Part shown: piece after piece, positions 16,706 through 25,314 of the stretch | Layout of the letters: every line of letters starts with the position of its first letter | How positions within the stretch are numbered: position 1 is the stretch's first letter | NCBI GenBank assembly: GCA_947258545.1 | Contig: CAMYJI010000026.1 | Coordinates: 1-51,991 of the forward strand | DNA: 51,991 nucleotides | Origin: an uncultured Ectothiorhodospiraceae bacterium | Lineage (GTDB): Bacteria; Pseudomonadota; Gammaproteobacteria; UBA9214 | Reading direction: 5' to 3' | Translations under genes and position numbers: made by a program | The notes under the pieces: generated by a model | The model's database searches: none | What the model was told of the DNA's origin: nothing | What the model saw: only the letters and a program-made list of their open reading frames with translations

Positions 16706-17722
16706 TCAGGCCTTATTCGAGACCCGGACCAGCGCCTCCAGCGTCTCCTTCGCCTTGCCACTTTGCAGGACATCGCCAGCACGTGCGACGCCGTCCGCGA
16801 GCGTAGACGCCAGGCCGGCCGCATAGATCGCGGCACCCGCATTGAGCATGACGATATCACGGGCCGGGCCGGGCTGGTTTACCAGCACATCACGGATCAT
16901 CGCCAGGCTCTGCTGCGCATCATCCACTGCCAGCGACGTGACATCCGCACGCCGCAAACCGAAATCCTCCGGCGTCACGCTATAAACCGAGATCTCCCCG
17001 TCTTTCAACTCGGCCACACGCGTGGGTGCGCCGATACTGATCTCGTCGAGCCCGTCTTCCGCATGCACCACCAGCACATGTTCGCTCCCCAGCTGCCTGA
17101 GAACCTGCGCCAGCGGCTCGACCCAGTCGTCACTGAACACGCCGAGCACCTGGTTCGGGGCACCGGCCGGGTTGGTCAGTGGCCCGAGCAGGTTGAACAC
17201 GGTGCGTACGCCCATTTCCTTGCGCGGGCCGATGGCATGTTTCATGGCACTGTGATGCTGGGGCGCGAACAGGAAGCCGACCCCGACCTCCCCGATACAG
17301 GCGGCCACCTGCTGCGGGGACAGATCGAGTCGCACGCCCGCCGCCTCCAGCACATCGGCGCTGCCCGAGCTGCTCGACACCGACCGGTTGCCGTGCTTGG
17401 CAACGCGGGCGCCGGCCGCGGCCGTCACCAGGGCGCTGGCCGTCGAGATATTGAAGGTGCGGGCAGCGTCGCCACCGGTACCGCAGGTATCCACCAGGTG
17501 GGGGCCTGAGATATCGACTTGCGTCGCGAGTTCGCGCATCACCCGCGCCGCCGCGGCAATCTCGTCGACGCTCTCGCCCTTCATGCGCAGGCCGACGAGG
17601 AAGCCGCCGATCTGCGCGGGCGTCGCCTGCCCTGTCATAATCAGCCGCATGACGGCCTCCATTTCAGCGGAATCGAGGTCGCGGCGCTCGGTGGCAGCGC
17701 GGATGGCAGTCTGCATGTCCAT
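16706..17722 (-). CDS. trpD: Anthranilate phosphoribosyltransferase
   Basis: Protein of 338 residues. It transfers phosphoribosyl from PRPP to anthranilate. [20 protein letters not shown] is the PRPP/metal site and [19 protein letters not shown] the substrate site. It is not fused to trpG. GGGGAA lies before the ATG. It is separated by 27 bases from trpG and nine from trpC. Confidence 0.96.
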   Translation of the reverse strand: MDMQTAIRAATERRDLDSAEMEAVMRLIMTGQATPAQIGGFLVGLRMKGESVDEIAAAARVMRELATQVDISGPHLVDTCGTGGDAARTFNISTASALVTAAAGARVAKHGNRSVSSSSGSADVLEAAGVRLDLSPQQVAACIGEVGVGFLFAPQHHSAMKHAIGPRKEMGVRTVFNLLGPLTNPAGAPNQVLGVFSDDWVEPLAQVLRQLGSEHVLVVHAEDGLDEISIGAPTRVAELKDGEISVYSVTPEDFGLRRADVTSLAVDDAQQSLAMIRDVLVNQPGPARDIVMLNAGAAIYAAGLASTLADGVARAGDVLQSGKAKETLEALVRVSNKA

Positions 17723-17749
17723 GAAGGCTTCCCCTATGAAGCAGGACCG

Positions 17750-18334
17750 TCAGGCCCCGGTTTCCAGAAAATTGCGTAGCAGGTCATGCCCGCAACCGGT
17801 GAGAATGGACTCCGGATGAAACTGCACACCCTCTACCAGCAGCTCCCGGTGGCGCACACCCATGATTTCGTCCAGGCCACCCTGCTCGGTGGCGGTCCAG
17901 GCCGTGACCTCAAGACAGTCGGGCAGTGAATCGGGCTCGATCACCAGCGAGTGGTAGCGGGTCGCCTCAAACGGCTGCGGCAGGCCGTGGAAAACACCCC
18001 GGTCATTATGATGGATCACGGAGGTTTTGCCGTGCATGATCTCGCGCGCATGGCCGATACGGCCACCAAAGGCCTGGCCGATACTCTGATGCCCCAGGCA
18101 GACCCCGAGAATGGGCACCCGGCCGGCGAAGCGTTTGATGGTATCGACTGAGACCCCGGCCTCGTTTGGCGTGCACGGCCCCGGCGAGATGACAATGCGT
18201 TCCGGCGCCAGAACCTCGATTTCCTCCAGGCTGATCTTGTCATTGCGAAACACGCGCACGTCGGCACCCAGCTCGCCCAGGTACTGGACCAGGTTGTAGG
18301 TAAACGAATCGTAGTTGTCGATCATCAACAGCAT
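17750..18334 (-). CDS. trpG: Anthranilate synthase component II (glutamine amidotransferase)
   Basis: Protein of 194 residues. The class I amidotransferase nucleophile is C79 (GVCLGHQS), with the His-Glu pair in GVQFHPES. It supplies ammonia to TrpE and, in many species, to PabB as well. [20 protein letters not shown] is the normal family start; its ATG lies inside the end of trpE, giving a short overlap, and a second ATG (18325) overlaps the trpE stop as TGATG. Translational coupling to trpE is likely. Confidence 0.95.
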   Translation of the reverse strand: MLLMIDNYDSFTYNLVQYLGELGADVRVFRNDKISLEEIEVLAPERIVISPGPCTPNEAGVSVDTIKRFAGRVPILGVCLGHQSIGQAFGGRIGHAREIMHGKTSVIHHNDRGVFHGLPQPFEATRYHSLVIEPDSLPDCLEVTAWTATEQGGLDEIMGVRHRELLVEGVQFHPESILTGCGHDLLRNFLETGA

Positions 18335-19758
18335 GATGTCAGGGTCTCTTCCCATTCATTGCGCGGCACTGAATCCGCCACAATGCCGGCCCCGGCCTGG
18401 ATGTGCAGGGTGCCGTCCTTGATCACCGCGGTACGGATGGCAATGGCGGTATCCATGTTACCGGACCAGGACAGATATCCGACAGCACCGGCGTAGACAC
18501 CGCGCTTCACCGGCTCCAGTTCATCGATGATCTCCATGGCACGGATCTTGGGGGCACCGCTGACGGTGCCCGCCGGAAAGGTCGCGCGCAGCACATCAAT
18601 GGCGCTCATGCCGGCGCGTATCCGCCCGGTCACGTTGGAAACGATATGCATGACGTGTGAATAGCGCTCGATGAGCATTTTTTCGGTCAGTTTGACGCTA
18701 CCGATCTCACTCACCCGGCCTGTATCATTGCGTCCCAGGTCGATCAACATCAGGTGCTCGGCCAGTTCCTTGGGATCGGCCAGCAGATCGGCCTCCAGCC
18801 GCCGGTCCTCGGCCTCGTCGGCCCCGCGCGGGCGGGTACCCGCGATCGGACGCACCGTTACGATATCGTCCTCCAGGTGCACCAGGATCTCCGGCGAGGA
18901 ACCGACGACCTGGAAATCACCGACATCGAGGTAATACATATATGGCGAGGGATTGAGGCTGCGCAAGGCGCGGTACAGGTCCAGCGGCGGTGCCGTATAG
19001 GGGATCGACATGCGCTGCGAAAGTACCACCTGCATGGCATCGCCCTCGACGATATAGTCCTTGATGCGGCCGACGGCGGACTCGAAGCCCTCGCGGGTAA
19101 AACCGGAGACGAAATCGGACTCCTCGACGGCATGACCGGCGGACCCGCCGTTGTAGGCGGAAGCCGCGGTGCGCAGGCCGACCGCCAGTTCGTCGAGGCG
19201 TGCCTGCCCCTGTTCCAGGGCGGCGTCATCCGCCGGGTCGACATGCACGATCAGCAACAGGGTACCGGCCAGGTTATCGAACACCAGCAACTCATCTGAC
19301 ACCATCAGCAGGATGTCCGGACAGCCGATCAGGTCAGGCTTGTCGAATTCCGCCAGCCGCGGCTCGATGTAACGCACCGCGTCATAACCAAAATAGCCGA
19401 CCAGGCCGCCGGTAAAGCGCGGCAGCCCGGGGAGTTCCGGAGCGCGAAAGCGCGACTGGTACGCTTCTATCCAGGCCAGTGGGTCGTCGCTGGTGACCGA
19501 CTCCATGACCTCGTCATTGCGCAGCAGCTTGACCTCGTTGCCGCTGATCTTCACTACCGTCTGGCACGGCAGACCGATAATGGAATAACGACCCCACTTC
19601 TCGCCGCCGTGCACGGACTCCAGCAAATAGGAATAAGGGCCCTTGGCCAGCTTGAGATAGGTGCTCAGCGGCGTGTCGAGATCCGCCAGGACCTCACGCA
19701 TCACCGGTATGCGGTTGTAGCCCTCGCGGGCCAGCGCTTCGAATTGTTCAGGGGTCAT
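18325..19758 (-). CDS. trpE: Anthranilate synthase component I
   Basis: Protein of 477 residues. It converts chorismate to anthranilate with TrpG. The feedback site LLES ([17 protein letters not shown]) is intact, so tryptophan inhibition is expected. Catalytic stretches [28 protein letters not shown] and [20 protein letters not shown] are present. The ATG at 19758 has AAAGG eight bases upstream; a GTG nine bases earlier is less well placed. No tryptophan-rich leader peptide is seen in the 124 bases after gph. Confidence 0.96.
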   Translation of the reverse strand: MTPEQFEALAREGYNRIPVMREVLADLDTPLSTYLKLAKGPYSYLLESVHGGEKWGRYSIIGLPCQTVVKISGNEVKLLRNDEVMESVTSDDPLAWIEAYQSRFRAPELPGLPRFTGGLVGYFGYDAVRYIEPRLAEFDKPDLIGCPDILLMVSDELLVFDNLAGTLLLIVHVDPADDAALEQGQARLDELAVGLRTAASAYNGGSAGHAVEESDFVSGFTREGFESAVGRIKDYIVEGDAMQVVLSQRMSIPYTAPPLDLYRALRSLNPSPYMYYLDVGDFQVVGSSPEILVHLEDDIVTVRPIAGTRPRGADEAEDRRLEADLLADPKELAEHLMLIDLGRNDTGRVSEIGSVKLTEKMLIERYSHVMHIVSNVTGRIRAGMSAIDVLRATFPAGTVSGAPKIRAMEIIDELEPVKRGVYAGAVGYLSWSGNMDTAIAIRTAVIKDGTLHIQAGAGIVADSVPRNEWEETLTSCC

Positions 19759-19882
19759 TGCACTCACCTTTGAGAATACCTTGATGTACGGAACAACCGG
19801 TCAGACAGCGGACGGCTCTTCGCCATCGGCTGTTGACAAGCTCCCGTACCAGGTAGTGCTCTCCAGTGAACTGCATAATCTT

Positions 19883-20557
19883 TCAGGCCGCCATGTCCAG
19901 CAGGGGGAGGATCTCCGTCATCCTGTCGATGACGGCATCGGGCCGGGCATCACGTATGTCCACGCCGTGGTTGTATCCATAACTCATGCAGATGATGCGG
20001 AAACCGGCAGCACGCGCCGCCCGGACATCGCTGACCGAGTCGCCGATCATGAGTGCGGCCCCGGGTGCGCAGCCGAAAAATTCCGCGGCATGCAGCAGTG
20101 GCGCCGGATCGGGTTTCTTCTTCGGCAGGGTATCGCCGCTGATGACAATGGCGAAGTCGTCATACAGCCCCAGGTCCTGCAACAGCGGTTCGGTGAACTG
20201 CGCCGCCTTGTTGGTCACGCAACCCAGCGGGTAGCTGGCGGCCTTGAGCATGTCCACACCCTCCCTGACACCGGGGTAGAGACAGGAACGTTTCGAGGTG
20301 TTCTCCTTATAAAGCTCGAGGAACACCGGATAGGCACGCTCGAAGTCGGCCTCCTCCGGCTCGCCGTCGAGGCTGCCGCTCAGCGCACGCCGCACCAGGC
20401 GCTCCACGCCGTTACCGACCCAGTTGCGCACCTCGGCCTCGCCCCGGGGCGAACGCCCGAGTTCCGCCATCATGGCATCAACGCAGTAGGCGAGGTCCGG
20501 TACGCTGTCGACCAGGGTACCGTCCACATCGATGAGTATCATTTCAGGTTTGTCCAT
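19883..20557 (-). CDS. gph: Phosphoglycolate phosphatase
   Basis: Protein of 224 residues of the HAD superfamily. Catalytic aspartates lie in LIDVDGTLVDS (D10, D12); VTNKAAQFTEPLL, KKKPDPAPLL and GDSVSDVRAARAAG are the remaining HAD motifs. It removes phosphate from 2-phosphoglycolate formed during DNA repair or by Rubisco. The rpe-gph-trpE order is common in Gammaproteobacteria. Confidence 0.93.
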   Translation of the reverse strand: MDKPEMILIDVDGTLVDSVPDLAYCVDAMMAELGRSPRGEAEVRNWVGNGVERLVRRALSGSLDGEPEEADFERAYPVFLELYKENTSKRSCLYPGVREGVDMLKAASYPLGCVTNKAAQFTEPLLQDLGLYDDFAIVISGDTLPKKKPDPAPLLHAAEFFGCAPGAALMIGDSVSDVRAARAAGFRIICMSYGYNHGVDIRDARPDAVIDRMTEILPLLDMAA

Positions 20558-20593
20558 ATTGACTACCGCTATTCGATTCAGACCCGTGCCCGC

Positions 20594-21268
20594 CTAGCCG
20601 ACGGCCCTGGCAATTTCGCTGCGCATGGCATCGATGGTCGCCTTGTAGTCATCTGCGCCGAAGATGGCGGAACCGGCCACGAAGGTATCGGCACCGGCCG
20701 CGGCAATTTCGCCGATATTGTCGACCTTCACCCCACCATCGATTTCCAGGCGGATATCACGGCCGCTGGCGTCGATGATCTTGCGCGCCTCGCGCAGCTT
20801 GACGAGCGCCTCGGGAATGAAACTCTGTCCGCCGAAACCCGGATTCACCGACATCAGCAGCACCATGTCCACCTTGTCGATCACGTGCTTCAGGTAGTCC
20901 AGCGGGGTGGCCGGATTGAATACCAGTCCCGACTTGCAGTCGTTTTCACGCACCAGCTGCAGGGAGCGGTCGATGTGCTCACTGGCCTCGGGGTGGAAGG
21001 TGATATAGGTCGCTCCGGCCTTGGCGAAATCAGGAATAATGCGATCAATTGGCTTCACCATCAGGTGTACATCGATATCTGCGGTCACGCCGTGGTTGCG
21101 CAGGGCCTCACACACCAGCGGACCGATCGTCAGGTTCGGCACGTAGTGATTGTCCATGACATCGAAATGCACGATGTCTGCACCGGCATTCAATACGTTT
21201 GTGACTTCCTCTCCGAGCCGGGCAAAATCCGCCGACAGGATGGAAGGCGCGATCTTGTAATCGGCCAT
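20594..21268 (-). CDS. rpe: Ribulose-phosphate 3-epimerase
   Basis: Protein of 224 residues, a TIM barrel that interconverts ribulose 5-phosphate and xylulose 5-phosphate. Family motifs are [50 protein letters not shown] and [16 protein letters not shown] precedes the ATG. It is the first gene of the rpe-gph-trpEGDC run. Confidence 0.96.
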   Translation of the reverse strand: MADYKIAPSILSADFARLGEEVTNVLNAGADIVHFDVMDNHYVPNLTIGPLVCEALRNHGVTADIDVHLMVKPIDRIIPDFAKAGATYITFHPEASEHIDRSLQLVRENDCKSGLVFNPATPLDYLKHVIDKVDMVLLMSVNPGFGGQSFIPEALVKLREARKIIDASGRDIRLEIDGGVKVDNIGEIAAAGADTFVAGSAIFGADDYKATIDAMRSEIARAVG

Positions 21269-21833
21269 GTTGTTGTCCTCACTTAGAATTTCAAATGGAT
21301 GTGCGTGAAAAAGAAACGCGCACTTTACCCTAACAGGGCAGGATTTTCAGCTATAAGCACATCGCCCCCCTGGTCCTGCCGGTTGCGTTACGGACTCGTG
21401 GCATGCCGGCCGCTTTCGCTAAGAGACACTTCAATACATTGATTATTATGAATTATTTCAGCCGCCCCGGCCGCTTCGCAGCGCACCATCCCGCCGGTTT
21501 ATCACCCGGCCGTTACCCGGCGCCGGTGTCGCCACTGACCTTTCAGAGATCGGGTGGAACAGGTAACCGACCTGATGTTTCTGTGTTGATGCAGGGGCTT
21601 AGATTGTTTTCCGGGAAATGTCCGCAATTGGCAAACGGCCGGCCAATAATTCAAGCGCGAACGGCGCGCTTCCTGCATGTAAAAAGCGATTGTCAACTCG
21701 TGAACGCGTGCCGATTTCTTTTCAGCTTGCCATCGGGGTCGGCAAGTTCTATAAATAGGCTGAACAATACAAAAATCGGACTGCAGTAATCAAAGCAGTG
21801 CACGGACTAACGGTCAGCTAAGGGCAAACCGAA
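21269..21833. other. Intergenic region of 565 bases
   Basis: I see no convincing gene. It contains hairpins attggc...gccaat (21627-21647) and aagcgcg...cgcgctt (21653-21671) and an AT-rich segment (tataaatagg near 21750) that may be a promoter for the small gene at 21834. A 128-codon open frame here has no family features. Confidence 0.5.
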
Positions 21834-22121
21834 ATGGTGAACAAATTTAAACCGTGTATCGGTGACTGGTACCAGAATATCGGTCGTGACAATTTCGAAA
21901 TCGTAGCGCTGGATGAAGAAGAAGCCACCATGGAGATCCAGTATTTCGACGGGGCAGTCGAGGAAATCGACTTTGATTCCTGGTATGAAATGGAGATCCG
22001 GTCGATCGAGCCACCCGAGGACTGGTCAGGGTCACTCGATATCGAACGCGAGGATTACGGTGTTGACCTTGAGCTGAACTCAGCCAACGACCACATCAAC
22101 CCGCTAGACGAGCTGGAGTAG
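21834..22121 (+). CDS. Small conserved protein, DUF6763-like
   Basis: Protein of 95 residues with the pattern IGDWYQNIGRDNFEIVALDEEEATMEIQYFDG (shown in part: IGDWYQN, EIQYFDG), then DFDSWYEMEI and a very acidic tail. It looks like a small all-beta fold followed by a disordered tail. The family is conserved in Gammaproteobacteria but has no known function; I recall the name DUF6763 without certainty. A second, shorter relative is at 36828-37052. AAGGG precedes the ATG. Confidence 0.7.
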   Translation: MVNKFKPCIGDWYQNIGRDNFEIVALDEEEATMEIQYFDGAVEEIDFDSWYEMEIRSIEPPEDWSGSLDIEREDYGVDLELNSANDHINPLDELE

Positions 22122-22250
22122 GCCTCCCAACGCCGGCACACCCGCTAAACCGCTGAAATACAAGGCAGCCACCCCTGGCTGCCGGCGACCTCAACCTCTG
22201 CACCGACCTGCCGATAACTATCTTGAGCCTACTGCGGCAGGAGAAGATCC

Positions 22251-22436
22251 ATGACTATCGTTTACGATATGGCAACCGGCAGAATCCAGTCTGAACAGGA
22301 TCAGGCGCATTGCAACACCGACCAGGATGCGACTGTATCCGAAATCGCGTTACAGCTGGTGCAGGAAATCGAGTGCGACATCGCACAGGACACGGCATCC
22401 ATTCACATCATCCGCACCCTGCTCGAGCGGGACTGA
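22251..22436 (+). CDS. Small hypothetical protein
   Basis: Protein of 61 residues, acidic, with helical second half (SEIALQLVQEIECDIAQDTA). GGAGAAG lies upstream at good spacing, and the stop is only five bases from the convergent permease gene. No family recognised. It could be real because of its ribosome site and the absence of any overlapping gene. Confidence 0.45.
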   Translation: MTIVYDMATGRIQSEQDQAHCNTDQDATVSEIALQLVQEIECDIAQDTASIHIIRTLLERD

Positions 22437-22441
22437 AGCAA

Positions 22442-23236
22442 CTACTCCCCGACCCGCAGCAACAAGCCACGGCGCCGGGCGCTATTGAACGCCTTGAGAA
22501 ACACCCCGGCGCCTATCATCAACAGCAGAGTATTCAGCATGACGGCCTGGATCATATGGTCTGCCCTGAACGCCTGCTCGAACATCACGGATCGCATACC
22601 TTCAAAAATATGGCTCGATGGCAGCGCCCAGGCCACCGGCTGCAACCAGTCCGGCAACACCGAGACCGGATAGTAAATCCCGCTCAGCGGCGCGATGGCA
22701 AAAATCGACACCCAGGCAAAACTTTCCGCGCCCAGCCCGTAACGCAGTACCAGCCCGGAAACCAGCAGGCCGATGGCCCAGCCCATCACCAGCAGGTTGG
22801 TGAAGAACCCCAGCAACGGCAGGCCCAGTCCGAAGATCGAGTAATCGAACAGCGGGATCGCCAGCAGGGCGGCCCCGCCGACACCGATCAGGGTGCGGAT
22901 CAGGCTGATCAGCAGCAGCGCACTGACCAGCTCCCAGGGCCGCAGCGGGCTGGCGAACAGGTGACCGAGATTCCTCGAGTACATCTCCTCGAAGAAGGCC
23001 AGTGACACACCCAGGTGCCCCCGGAACATTACGTCCCACAACATCACAGCGGCAAGCAGCACACCGGCGGCCTGCATCAGCCAGGTGCTGTTGGTGACAA
23101 AGAACTCGGTGATGAATCCCCACAGGACCAGCTGCACGGCCGGCCAGTAGAACAGCTCGAGGATCCGCGGCCAGGACCCCCGTACCAGGTAGATATAACG
23201 CAGCACCATGGCATTGATACGCCGCAGGGAACTCAC
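22442..23236 (-). CDS. ABC-2 type transporter permease
   Basis: Protein of 264 residues with six hydrophobic helices (for example YWPAVQLVLWGFITEFFV, LGFFTNLLVMGWAIGLLVSG, IAPLSGIYYPVSVLPDW), the ABC-2 permease pattern. It starts with GTG, overlapping the ATPase stop as GTGA, so the two are translationally coupled. With the ATPase it probably exports a lipid, glycan or drug-like molecule from the cytoplasm. Substrate unknown. Confidence 0.85.
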   Translation of the reverse strand: MSSLRRINAMVLRYIYLVRGSWPRILELFYWPAVQLVLWGFITEFFVTNSTWLMQAAGVLLAAVMLWDVMFRGHLGVSLAFFEEMYSRNLGHLFASPLRPWELVSALLLISLIRTLIGVGGAALLAIPLFDYSIFGLGLPLLGFFTNLLVMGWAIGLLVSGLVLRYGLGAESFAWVSIFAIAPLSGIYYPVSVLPDWLQPVAWALPSSHIFEGMRSVMFEQAFRADHMIQAVMLNTLLLMIGAGVFLKAFNSARRRGLLLRVGE

Positions 23237-23988
23237 ATCGGCACCTGACCGGGCGCGCGCGCCACATCGATGAACACCTCTTCCAGGGTCTCCCGGCCAT
23301 ACTGCTGCAACAGGGCCGCGGGCGAACCCCGGTCGACGATCTCGCCGCGGCGCATGACTATCACATCATCACACATCCGCTCCACTTCCGGCATATTGTG
23401 GGAGGCCATCAGGAAGCTTGCCCCGCTCTGCTGCTGATAGCTTTTGAGAAAACGACGAATGGTATCCGCCGTATCGGGGTCCAGAGAGGCCGTCGGTTCA
23501 TCCAGCAGCAGCAACTCCGGCCGGTTGAGCAGTGCCTTGGCCAGCGCCACCCGGGTACGCTGCCCGGCCGACAGGGTCCCGTAGGGACGCTCCATGAAGG
23601 CCCCAATCTCCAGGTCGCCCACCAGTTCGTCCAGTCGTTGCCTGACCTTCCTGACCCCGTACAGACGCGCATACACTGTGAGGTTCTCGCGCACCGTGAG
23701 GCGCTGCGGCAGGTCCACGTAGGGCGAGGAGAAATTGATCCGTTCGAGCACCCGGTAACGCTGCCGCAGCATGTCCGTGCCCAGCAGGGAAAGCCGGCCC
23801 GAGGTCGGCAGCAGCAGGCCCAGCAACATGGCCAGCAGCGTGGTCTTACCGGCACCGTTACCGCCGAGCAAGGCACACACAGCACCGCGTTCGACACTGA
23901 AGCTGACCCGGTCGACCGCCAGCACCGCCTCGAAGCGCTTGCTGACATCCATCACCTCGATCACCGGGCCATTCATTTTCATGGCCAT
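23233..23988 (-). CDS. ABC transporter ATP-binding protein
   Basis: Protein of 251 residues. Walker A GGNGAGKTT (42-50), ABC signature LSAGQRTRVALAKAL, Walker B LLLLDEPTASLDPDT and the switch histidine (MASHNMPEVERMC) are all intact. It powers the ABC-2 permease encoded next. Its ATG at 23988 overlaps the preceding Rieske stop as TGATG. An upstream TTG is less likely. Confidence 0.9.
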   Translation of the reverse strand: MAMKMNGPVIEVMDVSKRFEAVLAVDRVSFSVERGAVCALLGGNGAGKTTLLAMLLGLLLPTSGRLSLLGTDMLRQRYRVLERINFSSPYVDLPQRLTVRENLTVYARLYGVRKVRQRLDELVGDLEIGAFMERPYGTLSAGQRTRVALAKALLNRPELLLLDEPTASLDPDTADTIRRFLKSYQQQSGASFLMASHNMPEVERMCDDVIVMRRGEIVDRGSPAALLQQYGRETLEEVFIDVARAPGQVPM

Positions 23989-24368
23989 CAACCGGGCTGT
24001 CCCGTGGCACCACCCGGCTTGAGCCGAAGCACAATCATGCCGTTTTCAACGCTCGCCGGCACGGCTGTGAGGTGATCACCTGAACAGGGGCCCGCCACAC
24101 AGAAACCGTCATGGATGCGGAACAGGGCGGCATGCGTGGCGCACTGGATGTGATCCTGTTCGAGATTGAGGAACTGGTCCGGCACCCAGTCCAGCGGGCC
24201 ACCGGTGTGTGGGCACTGATTGAGATAAGCGTAGACCCGGTTGGCCTGGCGCACGACGAAGACCTCCCTGGGGCCATCGGGAAGCGCCACGGTCATTGCC
24301 CTGCTGCCAGGGTCCGCCAGTTCATCGAACCGGCAAAGTACGAATTGTGCAGAAGTTGCCGGGTCCAT
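23988..24368 (-). CDS. Rieske [2Fe-2S] ferredoxin-like protein
   Basis: Protein of 126 residues. The Rieske ligands are C52/H54 (QCPHTGGPLDW) and C76/H79 (CATHAALFRIHDG). It is cytoplasmic (no signal peptide or membrane helix) and resembles the small Rieske proteins that serve oxygenases or nitrite reductase (NirD-like). It lies three bases after the sugar kinase gene and overlaps the ABC ATPase gene, which suggests one transcript for four unlike functions. Partner unknown. Confidence 0.88.
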   Translation of the reverse strand: MDPATSAQFVLCRFDELADPGSRAMTVALPDGPREVFVVRQANRVYAYLNQCPHTGGPLDWVPDQFLNLEQDHIQCATHAALFRIHDGFCVAGPCSGDHLTAVPASVENGMIVLRLKPGGATGQPG

Positions 24369-24371
24369 GGT

Positions 24372-25250
24372 TCAGGAGCCTGCCTGAACCAGTCCGGCGA
24401 AACCGGTCTGGCCGCATTTTTTTCCGGCCAGCATACAGGCGTGTCTGAGCAGGGACGCCGTGTCGAGGTCGGCAAGGTAGCCGTGTATCACGGCGGCGTT
24501 GAAGGTATCCCCGGCACCCAGGGTGTCAATGATCCTGGGTGGGGCAATCGCCGGCTGGCTACTGGCCCGCCCCAGCCGGTCCAGGGCCACGGCACCCTGC
24601 TCGCCCCAAGTGCAGTACAAGTCCGCCTGTCGGCTGGAAACATGCACGGAATACAGCAGGTCTTCGGGGGCATCGTACCCATGATGGCGGGCATAGTGGC
24701 CGGAAAACAGCAGCACGTCGGCAAGACCGAACAGGGCCTCGATGCCCTGGCGGGGCTTTTCGATCTCCAGCGAGCGGGGTATGGACGGAAACTGCGCGCG
24801 CGACCAGCGTAACATCAGTTCCAGCTGCTCGATGTTGCGGCCCTCGAAATGCAGCCAATCGCAGGATTTCAGATCAAGCGACTCAAAGTCGGCACAGGTA
24901 TATTCCGGCAGGTCCCGGTAGTGCACGATGGTACGGGAACCGCTCGCGGTATTCAGCAGGATGCTTGAAACCGGCATGCTGCCAGTATCAAGCTGGCGGC
25001 AGGCAGCGGTGTCGATACCGTTGGATTCGAGGTCGTCGCGGACGAAGCGGCCTTCCGCCGTCTCGGCGAGCACGCCCGCCCAGCTGCAAGCATGTCCCAG
25101 CTGGCTCAGGACAACCAGGGTGTTCGCGACATTGCCGCCACGAGCGATAATTCTGTCGATACAGCGGACCTCATCATTCTCCTGCGGGTAGCCATCCACA
25201 GCATGAATGATGTCCAGCGTTGCATTGCCGATACCGAGAACCTGCGCCAT
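24372..25250 (-). CDS. PfkB-family carbohydrate kinase, ketohexokinase-like
   Basis: Protein of 292 residues of the ribokinase superfamily. IGNATLDIIHAVDGYPQEN and ARGGNVANTLVVLSQLG form the sugar site; DTLGAGDTFNAAVIHGYL holds the anion hole and catalytic aspartate. The ending AGKKCGQTGFAGL closely recalls the C terminus of animal ketohexokinase (KCGLQGFDG), so a ketose is a likely substrate. It is the first gene of the run with Rieske protein and ABC transporter, and 64 bases downstream of the giant fusion gene. Confidence 0.85.
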   Translation of the reverse strand: MAQVLGIGNATLDIIHAVDGYPQENDEVRCIDRIIARGGNVANTLVVLSQLGHACSWAGVLAETAEGRFVRDDLESNGIDTAACRQLDTGSMPVSSILLNTASGSRTIVHYRDLPEYTCADFESLDLKSCDWLHFEGRNIEQLELMLRWSRAQFPSIPRSLEIEKPRQGIEALFGLADVLLFSGHYARHHGYDAPEDLLYSVHVSSRQADLYCTWGEQGAVALDRLGRASSQPAIAPPRIIDTLGAGDTFNAAVIHGYLADLDTASLLRHACMLAGKKCGQTGFAGLVQAGS

Positions 25251-25314
25251 GCCCGCAGACTACGGTGCTGCACGTCATTGTCAACCATCCGGGGAGAACG
25301 GCCGCGGCCGGAAA

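Noticed and set aside
19759..19882. Tryptophan attenuator before trpE
   Set aside because: No short frame with tandem tryptophan codons and no paired terminator/antiterminator hairpins were found.
21403..21789. A 128-codon open frame between rpe and the small protein gene
   Set aside because: No ribosome site, no family features, and it spans two hairpins.
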